Source: Scolanthus callimorphus (Eukaryota; Cnidaria; Anthozoa; Actiniaria; Edwardsiidae). Taken from it: DNA of 64,000 nt. A program made the position numbers and the translations under genes. The notes beneath the pieces were generated by a model that did no database searches, was not told where the DNA came from, and worked only from the letters and a program-made list of their open reading frames with translations. Positions 1 through 9,292 of the stretch are shown here, one piece after another (the first letter of the stretch is position 1; every line of letters begins with the position of its first letter). The stretch spans positions 4,389,575-4,453,574 of the forward strand of contig CM066915.1 in NCBI GenBank assembly GCA_033964015.1, written 5' to 3'.

Positions 1-565
1 ATTCTTTTCAAATCAAGAAACATAAATTTTTATTTTAAAAAGAAGACATTGAAAGCGTTTCTCTATCAACAATCAAGTTAAAAGAAATATACATAATCAA
101 ACCCTTAACAGTACCCCTAATCTTTACTTATACCTGAAACTATTTTCTATCAAACTTCAAATCGAGTGTAATTTGCGTAATTAAGTACGTATTACTCTTT
201 CTAATCTTTGGTGTTCTATCAGGTGTCATGTAAATAGATCACTCCAAAGAAACATGACCGTCCCTGTTATTTAGCGAATATCACTCTTCCTAATCTTTGA
301 TATTCCATCATGTACCATGTGATGAACACCCAAAGGGACATGACTATCCCTGTAATTAAACGGTTCCATTAGTAAGACAACATCACAAAGTTGATTTTAA
401 AATCCTAATTAACAGAAAGGTAAATCCCTCTTACATAACCTATCCTCACGAAAGAAGACTATTATGTAAATCTGATGGTATAAAATGCCACACCTTTCAG
501 TAACCCTTTCAGTAAGCAAATCATGAACTTATCGCAGTCTAAACTCATATTATGGTCTCAACATA
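1..565. other. Non-coding left flank of Polinton 1 with an imperfect direct repeat
   Basis: No convincing coding frame is seen. Two adjacent copies of a ~88-bp imperfect direct repeat lie at about 188-277 and 278-363; both contain CTAATCTTTG and a later ACATGAC.TCCCTGT segment. An AT-rich stretch at 25-45 could hold a minus-strand poly(A) signal. This is probably the subterminal and upstream region of polymerase B. No terminal inverted repeat matching the right side of the element was recognised, so the left end of the Polinton may lie outside the window. Confidence 0.5.
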
Positions 566-3500
566 ATGGGGCTTCATCGAACAACATCTGAGAAACTCCA
601 CCGTAATCAGTACAAGGTTCAGAAAATCCTAAAACGAGCAGGTAAAGAACTTAAAAAAAGAAATGTGGACCATTACAAAGTCGAAAATCTACAAAGAAGG
701 GCAATTAAGGTACTAAACAGAAGTCTACGTGTTCTTTCACAAGGAAAAGAACAAGACAGTCAATCAGTTCCTCACGGTAACTCAACTCAACCTACTTTTA
801 AATTCTCTCTTAAAAAAGTTTCTGATAGAGAGGTAAAAAAATTCTCAGCTCGAGCATGTGCCTACAGCGTTAAACTAGATATTAATCATGAAGAAGAAGA
901 TATTCGTATAACTGATGTACTGAATAGTTTAGAAAATGTATTTTCTGAAACCATTTCTAAAGTTAAAAAGAAATGTAAACTCAACAATCCATTGTCAGAT
1001 CGGATGCGGGTCGCTGTATTTTCGGATCAGCTGAACAAACCTTTATCGACTAGATTAGTATCTGTTGCTGAACAGAAACCAAATTTAATTTTGTCTGAAA
1101 TAGCCAAAGTTTTACAATCGAACGAGGAAATTAAATTAGATCAGAGTTTTCAAATAGATCTTGTTGCATTCAAAGCACCTGTTGGTCGCGGAAAATCTAA
1201 CAGACGTAAAGTTTTGAACTACGCAAAGGATGCAAAACTAAAAAAGTCTATCATCACCATAAGAAACACTGACGATCTGTGTTGCGCGCGCGCCATTGTA
1301 ACTGGACGTGAATTGCTTTTAAATCATCCAAAATTAAAACAAATTAAAATGGGTAGAAAAATACAAGAACGACTAGCTTTGGAGTTACACACACTCGCAA
1401 ATGTTCCTATCGGTTCATGTGGTTTACAAGAAATTGATCAGTTTCAAAACGTACTCACCGATTTTCAAATACGAGTAATTTCTTTTTCAGCGGGAAATTC
1501 CGTTATCTACGAAGGCCCTGCGCGTAAAAAGAAGATACTTTTGTATTTTTCTGAAACAAGTCATGGGTCAGCTCACTTTGATGTAATACATCCAAATCAG
1601 TTAGGGTGTGTTTTCGGTAAAGATTATTTTTGTGAACATTGTAAACGTTCGTTTTGCGATTATAAAGCACACCCATGTAACGATGTTTGTCAAGTGTGTG
1701 AACGTAGAAATTGTGAACGTTCTGATCAACAAGTAAAGTGTCACGACTGTAACAGGATTTGTCGGTCGCAGTCTTGTTTTGAAAGTCACAAAAAAGATAC
1801 AGACAAGAAAGGTAAACCAGTTACCTCAAAATGCTCTAGTAAATTTTGTTGTGAAAATTGCAAACAGGTTGTAAACTCAGGGAGGTCTACGAATCATCAG
1901 TGTGGCGAATACGTATGTGTGCATTGTGCGTCTTACGTTTTACCTGGTCATCTTTGTTTTATACAAAGAAAACCTCCAAAAGACCCATCCGAAAATTTGC
2001 TGTTTTTTGATTTTGAAACCGTTCAATCAAGTGGAGAACATATTGTAAATTATGCTGTGTCGCAAACGTTTGATGGAAAAACGGAATGTTTTAGCGGTGA
2101 TAATGCTTTAGATAGTTTTTGTCAATTTTTATTCCGTAAAGATTTCTCAAAATATACAGCCATTGCTCACAATGGGGGAAAATTTGACACCATTCTTATT
2201 CTTGGATGGCTATTAAAAAATAGACCTACTACCGAAATTTCTATAATAAGACGTGGAAATACCATCATTCAACTATACTGTAAGGATTACAAAATACGTA
2301 TCATTGACAGTATTTGCTTTTTTCAAATGGGTCTTTCCAAACTGGCAAAAGCGTTTGGACTAGATGAAACTCAATTTCGCAAGGGAACATTTCCCTATCT
2401 CTGGAATACAATGGAACACTGGAATGAAAACACAATTTCACCTATTCCACCTATTGAATTTTTTGATCCAGACAGTCTTTCACCACAAGAAAGAGAGAAA
2501 TTGATTTGTTGGCATCAACAAATGGTTGAGAGTGGCTATGTTTTTAATTTTCGAAAAGAACTGGAGATCTATGCAGTACAGGATGTTAAGATATTGAGGG
2601 AGGCTTGCCTTCGCTTTCGCGAGTTGTTTTTAAAGGAAATCAATATTGACCCATTTCAATACACCACAATAGCTTCCTGTGTCATGGCAACTTATCAATC
2701 CAAGTTTTTACAACCTAACACAATTGCTATTGTTCCACGTGATAATTACCGTGGAATACAAAAACTCTATTCAATCTCAGCTATTAAGTGGTTAGAATTT
2801 GTAAGTCAGCAAACAGGAAAACGCATCCAACATGCAGAAAATTTTGGAGAACATAAAGTAGTACACCCACAAACAGGCCAAACATTTTATCTTGATGGAT
2901 ATTTTATTACAGAAGAAGGAATCAAAGAGGCCTACGAATTCAATGGATGTGTCTTTCATTCTCACAATAAGTGTTGCTCGGGTGAAGATATGCACCCTTT
3001 TCAAAAACACTTAACAAATCAACAGGTGTATGAAAATACCTTGAGAAAAGAAAAATGTTTGCGAGAGCTAGGTTACTCTGTACATGTTATCTGGGAATGT
3101 GATTTCAAAACACTGCAGAAAACAGCTCAGTACCAAGACTTTGAAAAAACATTTCAACTCGTGACCCAATTAAATCCAAGAGATGCTTTCTTCGGAGGGC
3201 GAACGGAAGGGTTTAAACTTTACTACAAATGCAAACCAGGGGAAAAAATCAAGTATGTCGATTATACGAGTTTATATCCTTACGTTAATTCTAGGATGAA
3301 GTATATTCAATCACACCCTACCTTAGTAACTGAAGATTTTAAGGAAATATCACAATACTTTGGATTGATTAAATGTGAAGTATTAGCTCCATCTGAGATG
3401 TACATTCCGTATTTACCAGCACGAATAAATGGGAAACTAATGTTTGTACTTTGTAAACAATGTGCTTTGGAAGGTCTTTCTATTTGTTTGCATTCTATCG

Positions 3501-4816
3501 AGGAACGTGCATTCTGGGGAACTTTTACTACCTTTGAGATTCAAAAATCTATTTCTCTTGGATATGAGATTCTTGAGATAAAAGAAATATGGGATTTTGA
3601 GGAATCTTCCACAACACTGTTTAAAAGTTATGTTGATCATTTTCTGAGGTCCAAACAGGAATCATCAGGATACCCAACATGGGTTCAGTCAGAACAAGAC
3701 AAGGAAAGTTATATCAACAATTACAAAGAACATGAGGGAATTCAACTTCGGCATGAAAACATTGAGCACAATCCAGGCTTACGATCCTTATCAAAACTAT
3801 GCTTAAATAGTTTATGGGGTCGATTTGCAATGCGACAAGATCATTTGAAAAGTAAACTCATTTCTGAACCCAAATCCTTTTTTGAAATCATGAATTCAGC
3901 TGAACACGAAGTACACGACATTATTCTAATTAATGATGATTTTGTTGAGGTTTTGTATAGAGAAAAAGCTGAATATAGGGAAGAGTGTGATGTAGCTAAT
4001 ATATTTATAGGTATCTTTACTACAGCATATGCTAGGGACTGTCTTTTTGATCTTCTAAATAGTCAGAAATCTTCCATCCTATATGCCGACACGGACTCTT
4101 GCTTGTATGTATCTAGAGAAGATAGCACTTCTGAACCAGAACTGAGTGATTTTTTAGGTGGGTTGACTTCTGAGTTACCTCCTAATACACACATTGAGGA
4201 ATTTGTCTGCTTAGGACCAAAGAATTATGCCTACAAACTATCGAATGGACAATCCAAGGCTACTATCAAGGGGTTCTCATTAAATTTCAAAAATCAACAA
4301 CAACTAAACTTTGAAAGTATGAAGCAGATGGTTCAAAATCATCAAGCAAAGATCACTGTGGTTACAGAAAGAAAAATTACCAGGGATGGCAAATCACGTC
4401 GAATTTTTAATAAACGTGAAGAAAAACAGTATGGAATGGTATTTGATAAACGAATCATTTTAAATGATAGTTATGATACCCTGCCATACGGATACATTTG
4501 GCATCCAAGAACACAGAGAGAAACGTGTCCTAGTCGAAACACTGGAAAAGTTCCACTCACTATGTTATTCTCTGAACATTATACATCAAAACCAAATATG
4601 CTGGGTGAACTATTTCCTTACAAAATCAATAACGATTGCAACACAGAGATGGAAAGCATCACTTCTGATCATGAATCTGTTAACTTAATGAACACTTCTG
4701 ATGAATCAGAAAGTGATGATGTGCCTACAACAGAAGATCTGGAATTTTTAAATGACATTGACACTCAATCATGTGAGGATCTGTCTTTCTATCGGAGAAT
4801 GGATAATGAAGACTAA
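566..4816 (+). CDS. polB: Polinton protein-primed family B DNA polymerase
   Basis: A 1,416-residue replicative polymerase that would copy the element by protein priming. After a ~350-residue N-terminal region comes a Cys/His-rich zinc-ribbon section (about residues 349-470). The 3'-5' exonuclease follows: Exo I DFE at D482/E484, Exo II HNGGKFD at N536-D541, Exo III YAVQD at Y669/D673. An inserted segment with LDGYF (D777) and YEFNGC (E791, N793) resembles the PD-(D/E)XK-like nuclease insert seen in Polinton polymerases. Polymerase motifs are A (D899, TSLYP), B (K1077, NSLWG) and C (YADTDS, D1175/D1177). All catalytic residues look intact and the frame is open throughout. The acidic C-terminal tail (last ~70 residues) is unusual. 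The protein is somewhat longer than I expect for Polinton PolB. Identification is secure; the role of the N-terminal region is unknown. Confidence 0.96.
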   Translation: MGLHRTTSEKLHRNQYKVQKILKRAGKELKKRNVDHYKVENLQRRAIKVLNRSLRVLSQGKEQDSQSVPHGNSTQPTFKFSLKKVSDREVKKFSARACAYSVKLDINHEEEDIRITDVLNSLENVFSETISKVKKKCKLNNPLSDRMRVAVFSDQLNKPLSTRLVSVAEQKPNLILSEIAKVLQSNEEIKLDQSFQIDLVAFKAPVGRGKSNRRKVLNYAKDAKLKKSIITIRNTDDLCCARAIVTGRELLLNHPKLKQIKMGRKIQERLALELHTLANVPIGSCGLQEIDQFQNVLTDFQIRVISFSAGNSVIYEGPARKKKILLYFSETSHGSAHFDVIHPNQLGCVFGKDYFCEHCKRSFCDYKAHPCNDVCQVCERRNCERSDQQVKCHDCNRICRSQSCFESHKKDTDKKGKPVTSKCSSKFCCENCKQVVNSGRSTNHQCGEYVCVHCASYVLPGHLCFIQRKPPKDPSENLLFFDFETVQSSGEHIVNYAVSQTFDGKTECFSGDNALDSFCQFLFRKDFSKYTAIAHNGGKFDTILILGWLLKNRPTTEISIIRRGNTIIQLYCKDYKIRIIDSICFFQMGLSKLAKAFGLDETQFRKGTFPYLWNTMEHWNENTISPIPPIEFFDPDSLSPQEREKLICWHQQMVESGYVFNFRKELEIYAVQDVKILREACLRFRELFLKEINIDPFQYTTIASCVMATYQSKFLQPNTIAIVPRDNYRGIQKLYSISAIKWLEFVSQQTGKRIQHAENFGEHKVVHPQTGQTFYLDGYFITEEGIKEAYEFNGCVFHSHNKCCSGEDMHPFQKHLTNQQVYENTLRKEKCLRELGYSVHVIWECDFKTLQKTAQYQDFEKTFQLVTQLNPRDAFFGGRTEGFKLYYKCKPGEKIKYVDYTSLYPYVNSRMKYIQSHPTLVTEDFKEISQYFGLIKCEVLAPSEMYIPYLPARINGKLMFVLCKQCALEGLSICLHSIEERAFWGTFTTFEIQKSISLGYEILEIKEIWDFEESSTTLFKSYVDHFLRSKQESSGYPTWVQSEQDKESYINNYKEHEGIQLRHENIEHNPGLRSLSKLCLNSLWGRFAMRQDHLKSKLISEPKSFFEIMNSAEHEVHDIILINDDFVEVLYREKAEYREECDVANIFIGIFTTAYARDCLFDLLNSQKSSILYADTDSCLYVSREDSTSEPELSDFLGGLTSELPPNTHIEEFVCLGPKNYAYKLSNGQSKATIKGFSLNFKNQQQLNFESMKQMVQNHQAKITVVTERKITRDGKSRRIFNKREEKQYGMVFDKRIILNDSYDTLPYGYIWHPRTQRETCPSRNTGKVPLTMLFSEHYTSKPNMLGELFPYKINNDCNTEMESITSDHESVNLMNTSDESESDDVPTTEDLEFLNDIDTQSCEDLSFYRRMDNED

Positions 4817-5383
4817 CTTGAATGAATAAAGAGCATTGTTTCTCTATATGATGTACATTCACAAACTACAACTCATACGAACAAGAGTTTCCTTGATAGA
4901 CTCACACAGAATGAAAATGATGATACTTTTAGTGATACCACTAGTCTACTGTTTACTACGTGATATAACAAGACCCCTATGGCTAATCGAAATGCGAGTT
5001 CACAAGACTCTACATGTCAAGAAAGGACTACGTTGTGAAGAGAACTGTATATATTGTATAAAGTATGGTGGCCATGACTGTCAGTAACGTGGATAGAGAA
5101 TACCTTATGTTTCCAAAAGTGTTTGATTCAAGTAACAATGAAGAACTTGTGCCACAAAATCCTTGGTGATATCATCAAATACAGATAACCTGAAAGACAT
5201 TTTTCATTAAAAAAAATATTACATCTTTAACAAATGTTGTGTACATTAATTTGTAATTATATATTCTAGTAATCATTTGCACTATTTACATGTAATCTTA
5301 AAACAAAACCATGTATCTTTTTGGAATAAAAAAACATTTTAAAAAATCATCTCTGTGTTTAAATTTATTCTAATGGTAGAATC
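4817..5383 (+). other. PolB 3' flank with coding-like relics and convergent poly(A) signals
   Basis: The stretch after the polB stop contains short open pieces in shifting frames. One is a 34-codon ORF at 5065-5169 ending in VPQNPW, and another is an acidic Ser/Thr-rich stretch near 4880-4960. An 83-codon ORF at 4836-5087 carries a C..NC..C cluster. These may be decayed remains of a small gene or of a longer polB tail, but none stands alone as a gene. AATAAA at about 5321-5330 (plus) and its complement near 5357-5370 (minus) fit convergent 3' ends of polB and of the membrane-protein gene. Confidence 0.4.
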
Positions 5384-6163
5384 TTACTCAGACTTGACTC
5401 TTTCAAATTCAATCTCACTCTCATCACTGTCATCAATGGAAAAAAGATTCATTTGTATCGCAACTGGGGCTTCGTACATCTCAGTTCTCCTTCTTCGTTT
5501 TTTGATTACACAAAAGTATATGATAAGTGAAAAGAAAATGATGAGGAGAAGACTGAGGATCAGAAGTACTTGATACAGCACAGGAAATGTTTGAAGACGA
5601 ATCATAGATGTTAATGAACTGTATTCTGTTGGATGAGTACCACTTGAAGTACTAGACATCAAAGTCGGAGATGTGATTGGTAATATATTTGTAGAAATGG
5701 AAGTAGGAGTTATGGACTGTGTTATACTTGTAGTTGAAATTGTGGTCGGGCAGAGACAGAAGCTTCTCACTTGAATTAGTTTTCTTGCTTTGCAGATCAT
5801 TTTACAATCAACGGTAGTGTTTCGTAGATCGATTTTCTTGAGTGTAGGCATTTGACTGATTATGTGAGTTATGTTTATATCAAAAATTGGATTGTACTTC
5901 AGGGAAAGGATGGTGTAGTTATCTTGCGTTAATCTTTTAAATTCAGGTACTTGTGTGATTCCCTTTGACCCACAATCTAGGAAGCGAATAATCCGTAAAC
6001 ACTTGCATTGAGGAGGACATATTGAACGCATTCCAATAGCGAAACAACTCAAAATAACAAACACTATTTGAACGTTGGTCATGATTAAAACTGTGAGCAC
6101 AACAAGACAGTGATCCATGCGAATTTGATTTCCCATGCAATCTGAGAAAGTGTAAAAAGCCAT
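5384..6163 (-). CDS. Type I membrane protein with LRR N-terminal domain, Ser/Thr stalk and short acidic tail
   Basis: A 259-residue ORF on the strand opposite to its neighbours, converging on polB. A hydrophobic segment (VQIVFVILSCFAI) acts as a likely signal peptide; internal Met16 or Met28 gives a more typical signal start than the first Met. Next comes a cysteine pattern CPPQCKC followed by LDC and ITQVP, which is the LRRNT cap found in extracellular leucine-rich proteins, then one or two degenerate LRRs (ILSLKYNP, LKKIDLRNT) and a short Cys-rich closing segment. A ~45-residue Ser/Thr/Pro-rich mucin-like stalk leads to one transmembrane helix (LLILSLLLIIFFSLIIYF), a KKRRRR stop-transfer and a ~35-residue acidic tail. 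The layout is that of a cell-surface or envelope glycoprotein. A host attachment, decoy or signalling role is inference. It is not one of the core Polinton genes, so it could be a captured host gene. A possible ~44-bp GT-AG intron lies at its 5' end (6137-6182). Confidence 0.72.
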   Translation of the reverse strand: MAFYTFSDCMGNQIRMDHCLVVLTVLIMTNVQIVFVILSCFAIGMRSICPPQCKCLRIIRFLDCGSKGITQVPEFKRLTQDNYTILSLKYNPIFDINITHIISQMPTLKKIDLRNTTVDCKMICKARKLIQVRSFCLCPTTISTTSITQSITPTSISTNILPITSPTLMSSTSSGTHPTEYSSLTSMIRLQTFPVLYQVLLILSLLLIIFFSLIIYFCVIKKRRRRTEMYEAPVAIQMNLFSIDDSDESEIEFERVKSE

Positions 6164-6191
6164 TAAGGGTATGATTCTTACCTGATTTCAT

Positions 6192-6862
6192 GGAAGCAAC
6201 AAGACTTTTCGCCGTTCACTGTATTCCTCCTGAACCATGAACAGAACATTCAGATCAATATTACCTCAAGATTTAGTTTATTTTCACGTTTTTTGTAGTC
6301 CAAGTTTTCACATAATAGTACGATTCCGCTAGTTTTACCACCCTGAATGTCCAGCAATTCTTTCAACGCACAAGAAATACAAACAAAGAATACTTATCTT
6401 TGAGATAAGGTGAAAGATTGTGAATGATCCTGCCTGAAACGAGATAAACATCTGATCCGTGAATACCTTGGTCTTTGTAAAACGTATCAGAACAGTTCAA
6501 TCTTACCTTTGACTATTTTTGTAAGCTTTTTTCTATCCAAAAAATGATTTAAAACCAGAGAAATCCTGCGAGAACACAAATCAAATCTAAAATTACATGC
6601 TAATTATAGATTTCTACCCATAATTCAGTACGAGAATAGTTACCAGTCTTTCGCATCCGATTTTTACACAGGCTAAAACATGTGTAACAAGAAATAAGTT
6701 GTTAGGTTTTCTGTTTGACGTGTTCAGAAATAATCTTCTTTGAACAAAGTAAGATGGGATGTTTTACTTCACCACCTGAATGTAAACTTGGGAATATTTT
6801 CCGAAATATAAGGTGTGTGTTGGCGTGTTGTAACACTCAAACCAAAATTAATCTTCAATCTG
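6192..6862. promoter_or_regulatory. Divergent intergenic region between membrane protein and integrase block
   Basis: About 670 bp of AT-rich sequence between the 5' end of the minus-strand membrane-protein gene and the plus-strand integrase. Short ORFs here (6715-6993) run into the integrase in another frame and look like noise. By position it must hold the promoters of both gene blocks. I cannot pinpoint a TATA box with confidence; AT-rich candidates lie near 6795-6812. Confidence 0.4.
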
Positions 6863-7957
6863 ATGGCGGTTGCAAAAGTACTGGAAAAGATATATTTCAA
6901 TCCAGAACATCCAGGAAGTTTTGGAGGAACAGAAAGACTTTATCGAGAAGCAAAAACTGTAAAGAAAAACCTAACCAGAAAACAAGTGAATGACTGGCTT
7001 GCCGAACAAGACAGTTACACATTACATAGAACAGCAGCAAAGCGTTTTCGCCGTAACAGAGTAATCGTATCATCTCTTAATGAAGAATGGTGTTCCGATC
7101 TCATGGATATGCAACCGTTGACCAAGTTTAACAAAAATTTCAAATATATTTTGGTAGTTATTGATGCACTTTCAAAATTCCTATATACTGTTCCCATGAA
7201 AGACAAGAAAAGTTCTACAGTCACCGATGCATTTAGCTCCATTTTACAAAAGTCAGGGGTTAAACCACAAAAAGTGTTTACCGATAAAGGAGGTGAATTT
7301 ACAGGAAAGCCATTCAAAAAACTCATGCACGATGAAGATATCATCTTTTTTACTAGTCAAAACGAAACCAAGGTTCCAATAGCTGAAAGAGTCATAAGAA
7401 CACTGAAAGCACGTCTATATCGTTATTTTACTTACAAAAATACCTACAACTACCTTGATGTTTTACCAAAAATAGTAAAGTCATATAACAATACCATACA
7501 TTCATCCACAAAAATGAAACCACGCGATGTTACCATTTTCAATGAAGACCAAGTATGGCATAATTTATATGACAATGATTTGATAAATGGAGAGCAAAAA
7601 TTCAAATTTTCTGTCGGGCAAAAAGTCCGTATCTCAAAAACTAAGACTCCGTTTGACAAGTCTTATGAGCCCAACTTTACCAAAGAAATTTTTACCATAA
7701 CACAACGCATAGCCCGGGATCCACCAGTATACAAGTTAAAAGATTACGATAATGAAGAGATCACTGGTGTATTTTATGAAAAACAGATGATTCCTGCAAT
7801 TCAGAAAAATGACGAATACGAAATCGAGAAGATCTTGGAAACGCGTGGGCGTGGCAGAAATTTGCAATATAAAGTTCACTGGAAGAATCATCATAAAAAG
7901 TTTGACTCATGGATAAATGCTTCACAACTGAAAACGATTGCGAAAGGAGACGATTGA
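6863..7957 (+). CDS. int: Polinton integrase (retroviral-type rve core plus chromodomain)
   Basis: Read from the internal Met at 6863, a 364-residue integrase; an in-frame upstream Met at 6815 gives a less typical leader. The N-terminus has the Polinton-type segment FNPEHPGSFGGTERLYR. The DDE core shows WCSDLMDM (D79), FTDKGGEF (D141) and AERVIRTLK (E175). The C-terminus from about residue 318 is a chromodomain (YEIEKILETR, YKVHWKN, DSWI), which in related integrases binds chromatin marks and can steer insertion. It would insert the element DNA into host chromosomes. It starts the plus-strand block and is followed after 21 bp by the putative minor capsid gene. The frame is open and the triad intact, so it could still be active. 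Confidence 0.94.
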   Translation: MAVAKVLEKIYFNPEHPGSFGGTERLYREAKTVKKNLTRKQVNDWLAEQDSYTLHRTAAKRFRRNRVIVSSLNEEWCSDLMDMQPLTKFNKNFKYILVVIDALSKFLYTVPMKDKKSSTVTDAFSSILQKSGVKPQKVFTDKGGEFTGKPFKKLMHDEDIIFFTSQNETKVPIAERVIRTLKARLYRYFTYKNTYNYLDVLPKIVKSYNNTIHSSTKMKPRDVTIFNEDQVWHNLYDNDLINGEQKFKFSVGQKVRISKTKTPFDKSYEPNFTKEIFTITQRIARDPPVYKLKDYDNEEITGVFYEKQMIPAIQKNDEYEIEKILETRGRGRNLQYKVHWKNHHKKFDSWINASQLKTIAKGDD

Positions 7958-7978
7958 ATTATCATCACATTTAGAGTA

Positions 7979-8737
7979 ATGGAAGAACAACATCAATTTT
8001 TTGTTATTTTACCAAGTAATGCGTCCATGGATGTCTTCCCTAACAATACACTGGCAAATTTTACAGTGAAACTACCAGAACCTATCGTACTACAAGGTCC
8101 ATGGGAAGTGGGACTACAATCTGTCATCTGGCCAAGAACATTCTACAATATTAAATCAGAGGAAAACCGAATCTACTTTGATCTTGGGGCTGGTTATGAC
8201 GAATTTGAAATATCGGAAGGTTACTATAATACTACAGAAGAGCTGATAACTCATATCAATGAAAACATTACAAAGATTAAAGGTTCTGAAAAAATCAATT
8301 TTGCTTATGATGTTCTATCAGAAAAAACTACCGTGGAATTAAAACAAGGTGGTAAAGTTACTTTAACTGAGTCTCTAAGCGGTATTTTAGGTTTCGGTGG
8401 AAAACGAATCGAGATAACACAAACAACCAAAAGTCCCTATGTCTGTGATCTTAATGGCGGAATTCAAACCATGTACATTTATTCTGATGTTGTAGGCTAT
8501 CAAGTAGTCGGTGATACGAAATCAAAACTACTTAAAATAATTCCAATTGAAGGAAAACACGGTAGTGTTATCTCAAAAATTTACGATAATCCACAATACA
8601 TTCCGGTTGAAACAAAAGCCTTTGAGAAAGTTTCCATCTATATATACGACGGTGCTGGGAGACCATTGGCATTTCAAAGAGGAAAGGTCATCGTTACACT
8701 ACACTTTAGATTACAACCGTTGTCGTACTTACGCTAG
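7979..8737 (+). CDS. Putative Polinton minor capsid (penton-like) protein
   Basis: 252 residues, beta-strand-rich, no membrane segment. The start has the pattern FFVILPSNASMDVFPNNTLA followed by FTVKLPEPI and GPWEVGLQSVIWPRTFYN. I associate this pattern with the small structural protein next to the major capsid in many invertebrate Polintons. The proposed role is the single-jelly-roll penton at capsid vertices. Position supports this: 21 bp after the integrase stop and 4 bp before the next start, inside the capsid block. Family recognition is from memory and was not searched. Structure prediction should show one jelly roll if the call is right. Confidence 0.7.
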   Translation: MEEQHQFFVILPSNASMDVFPNNTLANFTVKLPEPIVLQGPWEVGLQSVIWPRTFYNIKSEENRIYFDLGAGYDEFEISEGYYNTTEELITHINENITKIKGSEKINFAYDVLSEKTTVELKQGGKVTLTESLSGILGFGGKRIEITQTTKSPYVCDLNGGIQTMYIYSDVVGYQVVGDTKSKLLKIIPIEGKHGSVISKIYDNPQYIPVETKAFEKVSIYIYDGAGRPLAFQRGKVIVTLHFRLQPLSYLR

Positions 8738-8741
8738 AAAA

Positions 8742-9284
8742 ATGAGGGAATTGCACAGTTCTCCCACACATGAATACGCAAATTACTATGTTAGACAGGC
8801 ACTTCAACATGGGAATGGATTTCCAGTTTTTCGTGGAAGTGTATTTCAAAGGGGTCACGGTCAAAGAGGATTCGGTATAGGAAATTTTTTCAAATCACTT
8901 GTTCGCACCGCTTTACCATTCCTCAAAGAAGGTACAAAGAACATTGCAAAAACAGCAGTACAAACCGGAACTAACATGATGAATGATGTGATAGCTGGAA
9001 AGGATTTTAAATCATCTGCAAGGCAGCATCTTCAAAATGCCGGAACAGCCATAAAAAATCATTCCAGGGAAACAATCACACAAGCGCTGAAATCACAAAC
9101 TGGTTTGGGTAGAAAGCGTAAATCTAATCCATCAAAGAAAGCGAGACCAAGTAAAAAACAAAGAAAATTAGCACCAATGAAAAAAACTATAAAGAGAAAA
9201 AAGCCCAAACGAAACTCCACTCCATCGCGAGCTAGGAAACCGAAAGCATCACCTTTCTTGTCTAAGAATATTATAGGATTTTAA
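8742..9284 (+). CDS. Polinton pX/pVI-like basic core or membrane-lytic minor virion protein
   Basis: 180 residues from the Met at 8742, chosen because it lies 4 bp after the upstream stop; a longer ORF in the same frame from 8547 overlaps the minor capsid gene and is unlikely. Residues 22-47 are Gly-rich and hold three QxGxG motifs. Then comes an amphipathic stretch (GNFFKSLVRTALPFLKEG and following), and the last ~55 residues are extremely Lys/Arg-rich. This resembles the adenovirus-like pX/pVI family of Polintons, thought to bind packaged DNA or disrupt membranes after proteolytic maturation. It lies directly upstream of the major capsid gene with an 8-bp gap. Confidence 0.75.
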   Translation: MRELHSSPTHEYANYYVRQALQHGNGFPVFRGSVFQRGHGQRGFGIGNFFKSLVRTALPFLKEGTKNIAKTAVQTGTNMMNDVIAGKDFKSSARQHLQNAGTAIKNHSRETITQALKSQTGLGRKRKSNPSKKARPSKKQRKLAPMKKTIKRKKPKRNSTPSRARKPKASPFLSKNIIGF

Positions 9285-9292
9285 AGAAAATC

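Noticed and set aside
4836..5087. 83-codon ORF as a zinc-binding protein gene
   Set aside because: Only one loose Cys cluster; other frames in the same stretch look equally coding-like, which fits decay rather than a gene.
8547..8741. N-terminal extension of the core-protein ORF
   Set aside because: It overlaps the minor capsid gene, and its residues do not resemble the family start; the Met at 8742 fits the packing of the block.
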